Positions 50,902 to 61,391 of a stretch of 64,000 nt of DNA are shown one piece after another. This DNA comes from Aeromicrobium sp. Root344. Lineage in GTDB: Bacteria > Actinomycetota > Actinomycetes > Propionibacteriales > Nocardioidaceae. Position 1 is the stretch's first letter; each line of letters opens with the position of its first letter. A model generated the notes under the pieces. That model had not been told where the DNA came from. It searched no databases and was given only the letters and a program-made list of their open reading frames with translations. The position numbers were made by a program, and so were the translations under genes. The stretch lies in contig NZ_LMDH01000001.1 of assembly GCF_001425755.1 (NCBI RefSeq), positions 3,657,571 through 3,721,570 on the forward strand. Reading direction: 5' to 3'.

Positions 50902-52842
50902 TCAGGCCTGCGCACCCCCGCGTCGACGGATCAGCACGACACCGGCGAACGTGGCGAACCCGGCGACGAGCAGCAGCCACGGTGACGCCGGCGAACCGGT
51001 GTCGGGCAGCGCCTCGTCGCCGTCGTCGGAGTTGCCCCCGTCGCCGCTCTCGCAGGCGGTGACGTGGATCGTGACGGTGGCGGCGTTGGACACGACGCCT
51101 TGGGTCGCGAACGTGTAGGTGAAGGTGTCGTCACCCACGAAGTCGTCGTCCGGGTCGTAGATCAGCGCGCCTCCCGCGAGATCTTCGGGATAGGTCAGCG
51201 TGCCGTGCTCCGGCGGCGCGATGATCGTCGGGACCGACCCGAGTGGGTCGACGCCGGCATCGTTGGCGAGCGGGGTGAACGTGCGGTCATCGCACTGCTG
51301 CGCGCTGACCTCGTCGTCGACCGCAACCGGAGAGACCGTGATCGTCACGGTCGCGACGTTGCTGTCGAGCTCCGTGCTCTGGAACGAGTAGGAGAACGTG
51401 TCCACGCCCGCGAACCCCGCATCCGGCGTGTAGGTGAAGCTGCCGTCGTCGTTCAGGGTCAGCGTGCCGTCGTCGACATCGTCGGTCACGCTCGGAGTCC
51501 CACCGCTCGTCGGCGTGTCGTTGCCGAAGACACCGGGGGCGTTGACGTTCAGCGTCGACTCCGCATTCGTCTGGTACGCGTCGTCGGCCGCCACGGGAGT
51601 GACCCTGAGGGTCACCGTCGCGACGTCACTGAGCGTCGTCACCGGATCTGTGAACCGGTAGGTGAACGAGTCGACGCCGACGAAGTCCGCCGTCGGCGCG
51701 TAGTCGAACGAGCCATCCGTGTGGAGGTCGAGCGTCCCGTGGGAGACGTCACCGGTCACCGCGACGGTGCCCGTGCCGGTGTCGTTGTCCCTCACCCCCG
51801 GTGCCGTGACGTGCAATGCGGAATTCGCGGCGATCGAGTACGCGTCGTCCTCGGCCACCGGCGGCTCACCGACGATGATCGTCACTGTCGCGGTGTTGCT
51901 GTAGGGACCGAACGGCAGCGGCCGGTAGCGATAGGTGAACGTGTCGACGCCGACGAAGCCGGGATCGGGTGTGTACGTGAAGCCGCCCGACGGCAGGAAG
52001 CCGGGCTGAGTCAGCGTTCCGTGGTCGACGTTGTTGGTGACCTGAAAGCCGAGGTAGGCGATCTCGCTGTCGTTGGACGACACACCGGGGACGCTGACCT
52101 GCAGCGCCGTGTCCGGGGCGGTCACGTAGTGGTCGTCGGTCGCGATCAGTCCGCCGTTGCCGACCACGATCGTCACCGTCGCGGTGTTGCTCTCGCCGTC
52201 ATCCGTCGCGTAGCGGTAGTCGAACGTGTCGGTTCCGCTGTAGCCGACCTCGGGGACGTAGTGGAATCCGCCATCACCGTTCAGGTCGAGCGTTCCGTGG
52301 TCGACGTCGTTCATCAGCACGATCGAGTTGGGGGTCTGGTCGCCGCCGGCGGTCGGTACGTCGTTGCGGTAGACGCCGATGATGCCCGGCCGCAGCAGTC
52401 CGATGTTGCTCGGGAAGGCACCCGTGTTGGTGACCACGCTGAACACGTCGTCGTTGGCGACCGGCGCGGCGAGAGCTGCGGCGATCTCGGCGACAAAGCC
52501 CTCGATCGCAGGCTTGGCCTTGACGGTGGCGTCACGTCCGGGCCGGTCGGCCGGCTTGGTCGGCTGGTCCGTCGGTTCGACGCCCGGCTCACCGGTCGGC
52601 GTGCCGTCGCTCGGCTTCGGCTCCGAAGGCGTGGGAGTCGTCTCGGTGGGCGTCGGCTCGGACGGTGAGGGCGTCGTCTCGGTGGGCGTCGGCGCCGGAT
52701 CTGTCGGCTGGTCCGAAGGCTCGGGGGTCTGGCTGGTCTCTGGTGTCCCTCCCCCTGGATCGTCGTCGGCGTGGGCGGCCGTGAACGTCAAGGACAGGAT
52801 GACTGCAAGGAGCAGGGCGAAGAGCCCCCGAACTGCGCGCAT
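50902..52842 (-). CDS. LPDTG surface protein with tandem Ig-like/cadherin-like repeats
   Basis: This 646-residue exported protein has a signal peptide (about residues 1-25), a Pro/Thr/Glu-rich stalk (about 28-110) and about five tandem repeats. Each has the pattern (A)DDxY...NDxxTxG...V-x-D-V-x-H-GTL...GSFTYTPDxGFxGVDTFTYR...ATVTI. The C-terminus has the sortase motif LPDTG, a hydrophobic helix and RRRGG. It is therefore likely wall-anchored and adhesive. GGAGGAAAG lies 8 bases before ATG 52842. No sortase gene is near. Confidence 0.88.
   Translation of the reverse strand: MRAVRGLFALLLAVILSLTFTAAHADDDPGGGTPETSQTPEPSDQPTDPAPTPTETTPSPSEPTPTETTPTPSEPKPSDGTPTGEPGVEPTDQPTKPADRPGRDATVKAKPAIEGFVAEIAAALAAPVANDDVFSVVTNTGAFPSNIGLLRPGIIGVYRNDVPTAGGDQTPNSIVLMNDVDHGTLDLNGDGGFHYVPEVGYSGTDTFDYRYATDDGESNTATVTIVVGNGGLIATDDHYVTAPDTALQVSVPGVSSNDSEIAYLGFQVTNNVDHGTLTQPGFLPSGGFTYTPDPGFVGVDTFTYRYRPLPFGPYSNTATVTIIVGEPPVAEDDAYSIAANSALHVTAPGVRDNDTGTGTVAVTGDVSHGTLDLHTDGSFDYAPTADFVGVDSFTYRFTDPVTTLSDVATVTLRVTPVAADDAYQTNAESTLNVNAPGVFGNDTPTSGGTPSVTDDVDDGTLTLNDDGSFTYTPDAGFAGVDTFSYSFQSTELDSNVATVTITVSPVAVDDEVSAQQCDDRTFTPLANDAGVDPLGSVPTIIAPPEHGTLTYPEDLAGGALIYDPDDDFVGDDTFTYTFATQGVVSNAATVTIHVTACESGDGGNSDDGDEALPDTGSPASPWLLLVAGFATFAGVVLIRRRGGAQA
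52600..52720 (-). repeat. Low-complexity stalk-coding repeat
   Basis: A repeated GTCGGCGTCGGCTC-type unit encodes the alternating PTPTETTPSPSEP stalk of the surface protein. It is a candidate for length variation between strains. Confidence 0.55.
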
Positions 52843-52943
52843 GGTGTGACTTTCCTCCGGGACCCCCTCCCAGCAGACACCTTAAAGCGATATGAGACGC
52901 GATGTGGCAAATCGCCGCAAAATGTCCCGGACGGGTGCCGGGC

Positions 52944-53279
52944 TCATGAGCCCACCGCCAGATGGATCTCCGTGTAGAGCTCGCCGTTGGAGAGGTTGAG
53001 CTCCTCATCGATCTCGAACGTGGTGTCCAGGAGCTTGATGACCCACACCCGCGCCAGGTCGAACGAGCGCCATGCCGGCGCCTCGAGCCCGGACGACGAG
53101 AACCCCGAGACCTGGACGGCGTGGAGCGACAGCGCGCCGGTCGAGGCGGTGAAGACCACGTGCGGGTTCACCACCCTGGGCCCGCGGGACTGGGGCCCGA
53201 CGACGTACCGGATCTCCAGCTGGCGCCGGTGCTCGATCGCGTACGCGATCCGCTCGTCGATCATCACCTCGGACGTCAT
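52944..53279 (-). CDS. Stand-alone WYL-like domain protein
   Basis: This 111-residue protein resembles an isolated WYL domain: AIEHRRQLEIRYVVG, a central RVVNPHVVFTASTGALSLHAVQVSGFSSSG and WRSFDLARV. WYL domains sense ligands or nucleic acid and are usually fused to an HTH, which is missing here. It starts 3 bases after the stop of the upstream phosphatase gene, so the two form one transcript. Confidence 0.7.
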   Translation of the reverse strand: MTSEVMIDERIAYAIEHRRQLEIRYVVGPQSRGPRVVNPHVVFTASTGALSLHAVQVSGFSSSGLEAPAWRSFDLARVWVIKLLDTTFEIDEELNLSNGELYTEIHLAVGS

Positions 53280-53282
53280 GGC

Positions 53283-54539
53283 TCAGAGCAGGCAGCGCTT
53301 CAGCGCCGAGACTCGGTAGAAGTAGGGGTCGAGGTCGGACGGCGTGCACGAGCTGTTGAGCCGTACGGGCTGCTCGTTGTAGCGCAGCGTGACCAGCACT
53401 CCGCCACTCCTGGGGTTGCGATAGGCGACCCACTCGATGTTGCCGGCCATGCGCCCGGCGACGAAGCCGCGCCACGCGTTGTTGCCGTACGAGTAGGGAG
53501 TGCCGGCCGACGCCTGCTTGGTGCTGCCGGGCATGCGCGTCAATGCGGCGAACGGCATCGTCGTCTCGCCGTGGGCCAGGCGGAACACCGCTGCGGTGCT
53601 GCCGCCCGCGATGCGCTTGTCGAGCTGGCTGAAGAAGTCCGTGAGGATCGGCCTGGCCTGCTTGTACGAGCTGGTCTCGCCCTTGACGCCGGGACCGTAA
53701 CGGTAGAAGTTCTGCGCGTCCTTGGCGAAGCCCAGGTAGTGCGCGTCCGTCAGCGGGACGTAGCGGCTGAACGTCACGTCGGTGTCGTCCTGCATGCCGG
53801 CGGCGAGCGCGTACATGCCGTAGATGTCGAGCGCCTTGCCGACCGGGTCGCTGAGGCGGTCGACGTACGCCGCGGAGTAGAGCTTGCGCAGCACGTGCCG
53901 TGCCGCGGTCCGCACGTCGGTGCGTCGCAGCACGCTGGCGATGGCGGCGTTGCCCTTCGCGGTCGCGCCGTTGGTGATGAGCATCCGGTCGTCGACCGTC
54001 CGGTCCTTGAGGTCGATGCCCGGGATCGCGGCGTTGAGTCCGCCGCGCAGCGCGGTCGCGCTCTGCTGGGTGCGATAGATGCTGGTCGTCCGGAACCGGA
54101 TGTCGTCGCCGTCGGCGGCGGCCTTGGTCAAGAAGTCGTGGTAGTTCGCCGCCGTACGCCGGCCGATCCCGGCCCACTCGGCGCGTCCGATCGTGCTGAG
54201 GTGCCCGTAGCCGATCGTCGTCTCGGCGGCCCGGAACGCCTTGAGGTCGTCGTCGAACTGCTTGCCGGCGGTCGTCAGCTGGCCCTGCTTGGCGGCCGCG
54301 TTCCACACCGCGAGGGCACGCTTCTCGCTGTCGCTGTTGGTCTGGCTGCGTGAGCCGTGCCGGCCGACGTTCTCAATGAAGAACGCCTCGTAGTTTGGCG
54401 GCGGCGTCCTGATGTTCGTCGTCGCCGGATTCCCGTATGGCGTCTGGTTGGCGTACGAGTGCGCGTCCGTGACGATGTCGGCCTGCGCCGGCCCGATGAG
54501 GGCAGCCAGCGAGACGAGGACGCTGATGAGCTTGAGCAT
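53283..54539 (-). CDS. Secreted histidine acid phosphatase, MINPP-like
   Basis: This 418-residue exported enzyme has a signal peptide (about residues 1-20, GPAQA) and the histidine-phosphatase motif ENVGRHGSRS, with the second catalytic segment RLAHGETTMPF (HGE in place of HD/HAE). The layout resembles multiple-inositol-polyphosphate phosphatases, so phytate or other phosphomonoesters are likely extracellular substrates. Two C-terminal Cys may form a disulfide. GGGGGAGA precedes ATG 54539. Confidence 0.85.
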   Translation of the reverse strand: MLKLISVLVSLAALIGPAQADIVTDAHSYANQTPYGNPATTNIRTPPPNYEAFFIENVGRHGSRSQTNSDSEKRALAVWNAAAKQGQLTTAGKQFDDDLKAFRAAETTIGYGHLSTIGRAEWAGIGRRTAANYHDFLTKAAADGDDIRFRTTSIYRTQQSATALRGGLNAAIPGIDLKDRTVDDRMLITNGATAKGNAAIASVLRRTDVRTAARHVLRKLYSAAYVDRLSDPVGKALDIYGMYALAAGMQDDTDVTFSRYVPLTDAHYLGFAKDAQNFYRYGPGVKGETSSYKQARPILTDFFSQLDKRIAGGSTAAVFRLAHGETTMPFAALTRMPGSTKQASAGTPYSYGNNAWRGFVAGRMAGNIEWVAYRNPRSGGVLVTLRYNEQPVRLNSSCTPSDLDPYFYRVSALKRCLL

Positions 54540-54590
54540 GGTCTCCCCCGGGTGGTGGCGCTGCTCAGTCTAGGTGGCGGGCCGTGACCC

Positions 54591-54818
54591 TCAGGTGCGT
54601 TCGGCGGTGTTGGCCGGCCCGGCCCCGTTGCCCGACGGCGGGGCGTCGTTGTACATGTTCATGACCTTGTCCTCGACCTTGGACACGGCATCCTTGACCG
54701 TCGGGCTGCCGGCGAGCTTCTGGTACGCCTGCCGGATCTCCTCGTAGCGTTCCCGCCCGGCCTTGGCACCGAGCACGTATCCGGCCGCGAAGGCCCCTGC
54801 CACCATCAGCTTGCTCAT
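54591..54818 (-). CDS. Small YtxH-like membrane-associated protein
   Basis: This 75-residue protein starts MSKLMVAGAFAAGYVLGAKAGRERYEEI, a short hydrophobic/glycine stretch followed by the basic GRERYEEIR motif common in small actinobacterial proteins and YtxH-like proteins. An amphipathic helix (KLAGSPTVKDAVSKVEDKV) and a polar tail follow. The role is unknown. A -10-like TATGGC lies 6 bases before the ATG. Confidence 0.7.
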   Translation of the reverse strand: MSKLMVAGAFAAGYVLGAKAGRERYEEIRQAYQKLAGSPTVKDAVSKVEDKVMNMYNDAPPSGNGAGPANTAERT

Positions 54819-55027
54819 GCCGCTGCCATACCCCGTCGCGCACGCGGCAAGCACAGATCTGACTTGCGGGCGGGTTCGTCGAAGTTGTCGCGAACCCCTC
54901 GCAACGGGCGTAGCGTTCGAGCCACAAGCCAGGTATCCGCGATGGCCTGTCCGTTGAGCTCACTCGAGACGACGGGCACGGCGTCAGGTGGGGTCGAGGA
55001 TTTGCACCGCAAGCGATTGGGGCAAAC
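54819..55027. other. Intergenic region without a recognisable gene
   Basis: This 209-base region separates divergent genes. It contains no ORF with a supported start and no strong hairpin. A TTGGGG tract near 55016-55021 may be the ribosome-binding site of the gene at 55028. Confidence 0.5.
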
Positions 55028-56128
55028 ATGTTCGGCTCACAAGCTCTTGAGACAGCTATCGGGCTCGCACTCCTCTTCTTCGTTCTGGCAACCGCGGCCT
55101 CCGCCATTGCCGAAGCGATCTCCCGAAAACTGCAGAAGCGGTCCACCGATCTCGAGAAGGCCATCATGGTCATGCTTGAGACAGGTGACCTGACTGCGGA
55201 AACCCGTGGCGTCACGCCTCGGGAAGTCCAGTCCTTGCTGCAGACAGCCGCGGGCAAGGCCAGCGCGACATACCTTTCGGCCAAGGCTTTTGCTGATGCC
55301 GCCACGCAGCTCGTGTCCAAGGGACAGAACATCGGGTTCCTTCGCGAGCGCATGGACGGACTGGCTCGCGAGACAAGAGCCGATCTCGTCGGCGTCAAGG
55401 CGGGACTCGAGAATTGGTTCGACGAGGCGATGTCCCAAGCTCAGGCCCAGTACAAGAAGTGGGCGGCTGCCATCCTGTTCTCCATCGGGCTGGTGTTGTC
55501 AGTCTCCCTCAATGCTTCGACGCTCAACGTGGCGCACGATCTGTGGAGCGGCGTTGTTGTCCGCGAAGCCGTGGTGGAGGCAGCAGGCAACGCCCAAGAA
55601 TCCGCAGACGCCTGCAGCAAGGGCACCGATATCGAGCAGGCGTCGTGTGCCGTCGAAAACGTGTCGTCGTCCCAGCTCCCACTCGGCTGGCGCGACGCGC
55701 AGCGAGACGGCGCGTGGAACAACGGCACAGACGACGCGATCTTTTGGTGGTTGAGCCACGTCGTGGGGTGGTTGCTCACCGCTTGCCTGATCATGCTCGG
55801 TGCGCCGTTCTGGTTCGACCTCGTCGGACGCCTGGTGAACCTTCGTGCCGGAGGCAGACGACCGAAGCAGGCACCAGAGGACGAGGGTTCCAGCAACTAC
55901 CTGATGAACATCACCGGCATGACTGACCCGCGTCCCTCGAAGTACTGGGTCCCAACCCTGGAGGTTGTCCACCAACGGGCTGTTGCTCGGGCGCCTCAGC
56001 GCAAGTACACCGACCGCACCACGTGGGAGCCTGGGGATCTCGATGCAGCTTCGAATCCTCGCGACGTCGACTGGCTGGCAACCGCGCTGAATCTCGGTGA
56101 GCCGTTGGATCGAACGACGAGGAGCTAG
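55028..56128 (+). CDS. Membrane protein, unknown (possible acquired gene)
   Basis: This 366-residue protein has an N-terminal helix (ALETAIGLALLFFVLATAASAIAEAISRKLQKR), then a helical soluble stretch. Two further helices are AAAILFSIGLVLSVSLN near residue 145 and a helix around WWLSHVVGWLLTACLIML near 245. A cysteine pair lies in the loop between them, and the tail is soluble. Codon use is less GC-biased than in its neighbours, suggesting transfer. I do not recognise the family. A very strong terminator follows. Confidence 0.65.
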   Translation: MFGSQALETAIGLALLFFVLATAASAIAEAISRKLQKRSTDLEKAIMVMLETGDLTAETRGVTPREVQSLLQTAAGKASATYLSAKAFADAATQLVSKGQNIGFLRERMDGLARETRADLVGVKAGLENWFDEAMSQAQAQYKKWAAAILFSIGLVLSVSLNASTLNVAHDLWSGVVVREAVVEAAGNAQESADACSKGTDIEQASCAVENVSSSQLPLGWRDAQRDGAWNNGTDDAIFWWLSHVVGWLLTACLIMLGAPFWFDLVGRLVNLRAGGRRPKQAPEDEGSSNYLMNITGMTDPRPSKYWVPTLEVVHQRAVARAPQRKYTDRTTWEPGDLDAASNPRDVDWLATALNLGEPLDRTTRS

Positions 56129-56138
56129 ACCATCGCAC

Positions 56139-56180
56139 AGCGAGAGGGACCCCGGCCGGGTGGCCGGGGTCCCTCTCGCT
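56139..56180. terminator. Bidirectional terminator with perfect 19-base stem
   Basis: Perfect arms at 56139-56157 and 56162-56180 with a 4-base loop lie between the stop of the gene at 55028-56128 and the stop of the convergent YeaQ-type gene. Confidence 0.9.
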
Positions 56181-56190
56181 CATACCTGGG

Positions 56191-56460
56191 TCAGACGCGG
56201 GTCGTACGCCGTCCGGTCAACGCCGAGGCGATCATCACGAGCACAGCGGAGACCGCGATCGCGACGATCCAGCGGACCCAGTCGACACCGTCGCTGCCGT
56301 CGCCGCCGAACGCGCTGTAGATCCCCCAACCGATGAGCACGCCGCCGATGCCACACACGACGGTCAGCCAGATCGGGATGTTGTCCTTGTCACCGGGAGC
56401 GACCAGCTTGCCGAGTGCACCGATGATGATGCCCGCAATGATGACGCCGATGATCTCCAT
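56191..56460 (-). CDS. GlsB/YeaQ/YmgE-family membrane protein
   Basis: This 89-residue protein has three hydrophobic helices and the family pattern IIGVIIAGIIIGALGKLVAPG, followed by GIGGVLIGWGIYSAFG. Such transglycosylase-associated proteins are linked to general stress in several bacteria, without known biochemistry. AGAGGA about 8 bases before ATG 56460 supports the start. Confidence 0.88.
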   Translation of the reverse strand: MEIIGVIIAGIIIGALGKLVAPGDKDNIPIWLTVVCGIGGVLIGWGIYSAFGGDGSDGVDWVRWIVAIAVSAVLVMIASALTGRRTTRV

Positions 56461-56543
56461 GAGGGTTCCTCTTTCGTGTTGCTGATGTCACGGCGGGTGC
56501 GCCGCAGGGCATGGATACCCAGCGGCCTGCGGTTGATGCGCGG

Positions 56544-58064
<1,521 letters not shown>

Positions 58065-58132
58065 CAGCGGTCCTCCTGCTCCAGGTCGACGAGACGGTTC
58101 CCATGACGGTACGACGTGCACGTCCATTGTCC

Positions 58133-59089
58133 CTAGTGACTGGTCAGACCCTGCAGATGCACGGTTCCCGACGTGTCGGTCACGGCTGTCACGCGTACGC
58201 CGGCGAGCGCGATGACCGATCCGGTACGCACGTCGGTCCAGTCGTCGATGCGCCGTCCGTCGACCGTCGTGCCGTTGGTGCTGCCCAGGTCCTTGACCTG
58301 CCACTGGGTGCCGCTGCGGCGGATCGCCGCGTGGCGATAGGACACCTCGGGCTCCGCGAAGCGCACGGGGCTCTCGGGCAGGCGGCCCAGCACGGTGCCG
58401 CCGAGCGGGATCGGCGTCGCCCGGCCGTCGCGCTCCAGGCTCAGGCCCGCAGCGACGTTCATGGTCGGTGCGGTGTCCTCGAGGTCGGGCACGAGGGCGG
58501 GGAAGTTCATCGTCGCCTCGGGATCGGGCCTCGCCGGCGCCACCGGTTGCCTCGACACCACCGGCAGATCGTCGGGCACGATGTCCCACCCCACGGGCGT
58601 ACGCAACGGCGCTGCGGCGGCAGGCTCGGCGCGGCCGCTCCCCCGTGCCGGCGGCACCCAGCCGGACCGCAATCCGGGGTCGACCTCGACGACGACCGTG
58701 ACCTCGTCCGGCAGCGCCCAGCCGGAGCGTTCGGCGTGCGCCAGATAGAGCTTCGCCCCGTCGTCGCCGAGTCGCTCCAGGTCACCGTCGGGGTCGAGCT
58801 TGTCCAGGTCCTCCGGCGCCACGCGCACGGTCAGCTCGGCGAACGCCAGGCGCTCACCGCTCGGCATCACGACGTGCTGGCTCGTCAGCGCACGTACGAA
58901 CCGGCGGCGCAGCACCGCAGCGGAGCCGGTCGGGTACGACACGAGCTTGGCAGCGATCTCGCCAGCGGCAGCACGCTTGGACTCGACGCCGAAGATGCTC
59001 TGCGCGATCCGCAGGCCGGCCCAGACGACCACGACGAAGAGGACGAGGATCAACAGGTTGGAGGCGAGCGCCGACAGAGTCCCATACAT
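58133..59089 (-). CDS. FHA-domain membrane protein
   Basis: This 318-residue protein has an N-terminal membrane helix (ALASNLLILVLFVVVVWAGL), a DUF3662-like region with TSQHVVMPSGERLAF, a Pro-rich linker and a C-terminal FHA domain (about 225-310). LGRLPESP, SYRHAAIRR and DLGSTNGTTVDGRR hold the Arg, Ser and Asn that bind phosphothreonine. It probably reads phosphorylation by the adjacent kinase. It is 68 bases upstream of that kinase on the same strand, probably co-transcribed. Confidence 0.9.
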   Translation of the reverse strand: MYGTLSALASNLLILVLFVVVVWAGLRIAQSIFGVESKRAAAGEIAAKLVSYPTGSAAVLRRRFVRALTSQHVVMPSGERLAFAELTVRVAPEDLDKLDPDGDLERLGDDGAKLYLAHAERSGWALPDEVTVVVEVDPGLRSGWVPPARGSGRAEPAAAAPLRTPVGWDIVPDDLPVVSRQPVAPARPDPEATMNFPALVPDLEDTAPTMNVAAGLSLERDGRATPIPLGGTVLGRLPESPVRFAEPEVSYRHAAIRRSGTQWQVKDLGSTNGTTVDGRRIDDWTDVRTGSVIALAGVRVTAVTDTSGTVHLQGLTSH

Positions 59090-59159
59090 GGCATCATCTT
59101 CAGGGTCGCGCGCCGCCGAGGTCGAGCCGCGGCGGAACGCATTCCACGAAGGAGCTCCG

Positions 59160-59903
59160 GTGCTGCACATCGCCTGGTCGGCCGGCGAGCAGTACGCGGG
59201 CGAGGCGCAGCTCGAGGCGGGTTCGGCCTTCGTGCTGGCGCGACGGATGAACCTGCCGGAGCAGCAGCCCCTCGTCGCCGAGCGCATCGACGGGTCGGCG
59301 TACGTCTTCGTGAGGCTCCCGTACGTCAGCGATCCCGCGCTGGTCATCACCGCGACCGCCGGGCAGCCCGTCGTGCACCGCGGCCAGCGCGCCAACGGCG
59401 CAGTCGTGCAGCTCACCGGCCCGACCGGCGAGTCGACGACGCCGGCGCCGGGCCAGAAGATCTCGTTGACCCACAGTGGCACGCGCATCGAGCTGCGCTA
59501 CCCCGACCTCACGTTCGCCGCCGTCGTCGAGTTCGACCTGCCGGCGCAGCAGCCGGCGGGCTCCGGCACGGTGCAGCTCGGCGTCGACTCGCTGCAGCAC
59601 GAAGACGCCTGGCTGGTCGCGGCGATCGCCGTGGCGCTGTCGCCGGAGCACGGCGTGGTCGCGCACGGCGAGCTCAAGCGGGCGTTCGCGCTGTGGCGCG
59701 GCACCGAGGAGCACAGCGACGGTGCGTTCGACCGCAACGTGCTGCGCCCGGCGCTGGCGTCGCGTGGCCTCGAGATGCCCGGCCCGCGGCTCAACAAGAT
59801 CGTCTACCTCGTGGAGCGCTGCCGGCGTACGTCGGAGTTCCCTTCGCGCCTGCTCGAGGACGTACGTGCGAGGCTGCGCGCCGTCGGCATGGACGTCGCC
59901 TAA
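59160..59903 (+). CDS. Protein with C-terminal winged-helix-like domain, unknown
   Basis: This 247-residue protein has a beta-rich N-terminal half (RYPDLTFAAVVEFDLP, possibly a degenerate FHA-like sandwich) and a helical C-terminal half: DAWLVAAIAVALSPEHGVVAHGELKRAFALW, DRNVLRPALASRGLEMPG and LNKIVYLVERCRRT. The second half resembles winged-helix domains linked to FHA proteins in actinobacteria. GTG 59160 has GAAGGAG (59148-59154) 5 bases upstream. It is divergent from the FHA gene and overlaps the next convergent gene by 4 bases. Confidence 0.65.
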   Translation: MLHIAWSAGEQYAGEAQLEAGSAFVLARRMNLPEQQPLVAERIDGSAYVFVRLPYVSDPALVITATAGQPVVHRGQRANGAVVQLTGPTGESTTPAPGQKISLTHSGTRIELRYPDLTFAAVVEFDLPAQQPAGSGTVQLGVDSLQHEDAWLVAAIAVALSPEHGVVAHGELKRAFALWRGTEEHSDGAFDRNVLRPALASRGLEMPGPRLNKIVYLVERCRRTSEFPSRLLEDVRARLRAVGMDVA

Positions 59904-60643
59904 GCGCCGCGGAGGTCCGCCTCGTACGCCAGCGGGACGGCGAACTTGCGGATGTCGCCGGGGTGGTACTCGCGCGCGCTCGGGCTGGTCAGGGCGTTGG
60001 TGACGACCGACAGCACCCAGTCGAGGTCGTGCCCGGCGGCCTGCAGCTCGGCCTGGGTGATCAGGACCTTGGGGACGGGACCCGAGACGCCCTTGACCTC
60101 GATGTGGCGCACGCGCGGGCCCTTGGTCGCGGTGATGTCCCACCCGAGGCCGAGCGCGCTGACGTCCTCGACGATCCAGCCGTCGACCGCGTACTGCCCG
60201 CACACGAAGCTCATCGCGATGATCTCGACCGCACGGCTCTCGGTGACGCCGGAGTAGCGCGCATCCAGTGACTCCCCCGTCGCCGGTTCGTCGGGGAGGT
60301 ACGAGATCGGGTTGCGGCCGAGCGACTCCGGCGCGTGCTGGTTGACGAACCGGTCGTGGATCGGGTGACCCGCGGTCAGCACGCGTCCGTACACGACGCT
60401 GCGCATCGACCGCTTGGGCGCCGGCTCGATGCTGGAGATCTCAAGCGCCTGCCGCACGATGCCGTCATAGCTGAAGATCGCGTAGCGCTCGTCCTGGGCG
60501 CGCGGGCCCAGGCGCCAGCACCCGCGGTTGGCCTCGTAGACCTGTGCGTCGGTCATGCCTTCTCGATAACCGACGTGTGTGCGACCGAGATCGTCACTCA
60601 TCGGGTCGACTGCGCGGAGCTCCCCCAAGCGAATGTGCAGCAT
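59900..60643 (-). CDS. DUF3883-type protein, predicted PD-(D/E)xK-like
   Basis: This 247-residue protein's C-terminal part carries GLGWDITATKGPRVRHIEVKG, the D...ExK layout of DUF3883 domains, which are related to restriction-like nucleases. An N-terminal region (RTHVGYREGMTDAQVYEANRGCW, YAIFSYDGIVRQALEI) resembles small-ligand or nucleic-acid-binding modules sometimes joined to it. It may be a nuclease or an inactive derivative. TATCCT lies 6 bases before ATG 60643 (complement). No restriction or defence partner is adjacent. Confidence 0.72.
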   Translation of the reverse strand: MLHIRLGELRAVDPMSDDLGRTHVGYREGMTDAQVYEANRGCWRLGPRAQDERYAIFSYDGIVRQALEISSIEPAPKRSMRSVVYGRVLTAGHPIHDRFVNQHAPESLGRNPISYLPDEPATGESLDARYSGVTESRAVEIIAMSFVCGQYAVDGWIVEDVSALGLGWDITATKGPRVRHIEVKGVSGPVPKVLITQAELQAAGHDLDWVLSVVTNALTSPSAREYHPGDIRKFAVPLAYEADLRGA

Positions 60644-60649
60644 CGGGTC

Positions 60650-60655
60650 AGGATA
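60650..60655 (-). promoter_or_regulatory. -10 hexamer of the DUF3883 gene
   Basis: TATCCT (complement) ends 6 bases before ATG 60643. Confidence 0.5.
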
Positions 60656-60722
60656 GGGCCCTCCGGAACAGCCCGTCACCCCGGGATGCCTGTCATCTCG
60701 GGAAAATACGTCGCCGGAGCGG

Positions 60723-61364
60723 TCAGCAGCCGTCGCGCATGAGGCCCGGCTGGGCGTTCTTGGTGATCTCGACGAACGTCACCGGATCGCTGTCCTTGAG
60801 CTGGTCCACCGTGGCGTCGAAGAGGTAGCCGATCCAGCCCCCGGTCTGCGGGTCGTACTCGTAGAGGCCGGACTGGCTGTAGCCCGCCTCGACCGGCTTG
60901 CCGTCCTCGATCGCGGCGCGCACCTCGCCGTACGTGCTGCCGACGCCGAGCCCGTCCTCGGTGCGCGGTGCCTTGTCGCGGATGCCGATCGAGGAGATCT
61001 CGCCGTTGCCGAGCGTCCCCACGTCGACCAGGTCGCCGTACGTCTTCTTCCACGTCAGCGGCAGGACCGGGCAGCCGTCGACCGGCGGCGGGGTGTCGGC
61101 GTCGAACAGGCCGGTCGCCAACGCCTCCTTCTTGCTCATGCCGATGCGGACATCGCCGAGACGGCCGGGCGAGATGACCATGTCCTTGAGCGTGGCCGGC
61201 GCGGCCCTGGTGGGCGGGGTCGCAATGGTCTTGTACGTCCCTTTGTCGTCGTCGGCCGCGGCGGCTGGGGTGTTGGTGGTGAGGGCGTTGGCCAGCACGC
61301 CGGCGCCAATGCCACCTGCGACACTGACGCCCAGCACGAGGGCGGCGATCTGCTTCTTCATCAT
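60723..61364 (-). CDS. Secreted protein downstream of ECF sigma factor, unknown
   Basis: This 213-residue protein has a signal peptide (KKQIAALVLGVSVAGGIGAGVLA, about residues 3-26), then a Thr/Pro linker and a globular domain. That domain contains IGMSKKEALATGLFDAD, two Cys (GCPVLPL and the final GC) and GLYEYDPQTGGWIGYLFDA. The pattern resembles weakly characterised actinobacterial exported proteins. It starts 27 bases after the sigma-factor stop, so it is likely in that operon, but it lacks anti-sigma features such as a zinc-binding HxxxCxxC or an anchor. Confidence 0.65.
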   Translation of the reverse strand: MMKKQIAALVLGVSVAGGIGAGVLANALTTNTPAAAADDDKGTYKTIATPPTRAAPATLKDMVISPGRLGDVRIGMSKKEALATGLFDADTPPPVDGCPVLPLTWKKTYGDLVDVGTLGNGEISSIGIRDKAPRTEDGLGVGSTYGEVRAAIEDGKPVEAGYSQSGLYEYDPQTGGWIGYLFDATVDQLKDSDPVTFVEITKNAQPGLMRDGC

Positions 61365-61391
61365 GGTGTGGCTCCGATCATGGACGACGTG

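Noticed and set aside
51064..52668. 534-residue plus-strand ORF
   Set aside because: It is antisense to the repeat-bearing LPDTG protein and Val/Arg/Gly-only in composition.
59900..60643. Restriction-modification or antiphage system around the DUF3883 gene
   Set aside because: No methyltransferase, helicase or other defence gene adjoins. The neighbours are signalling genes.
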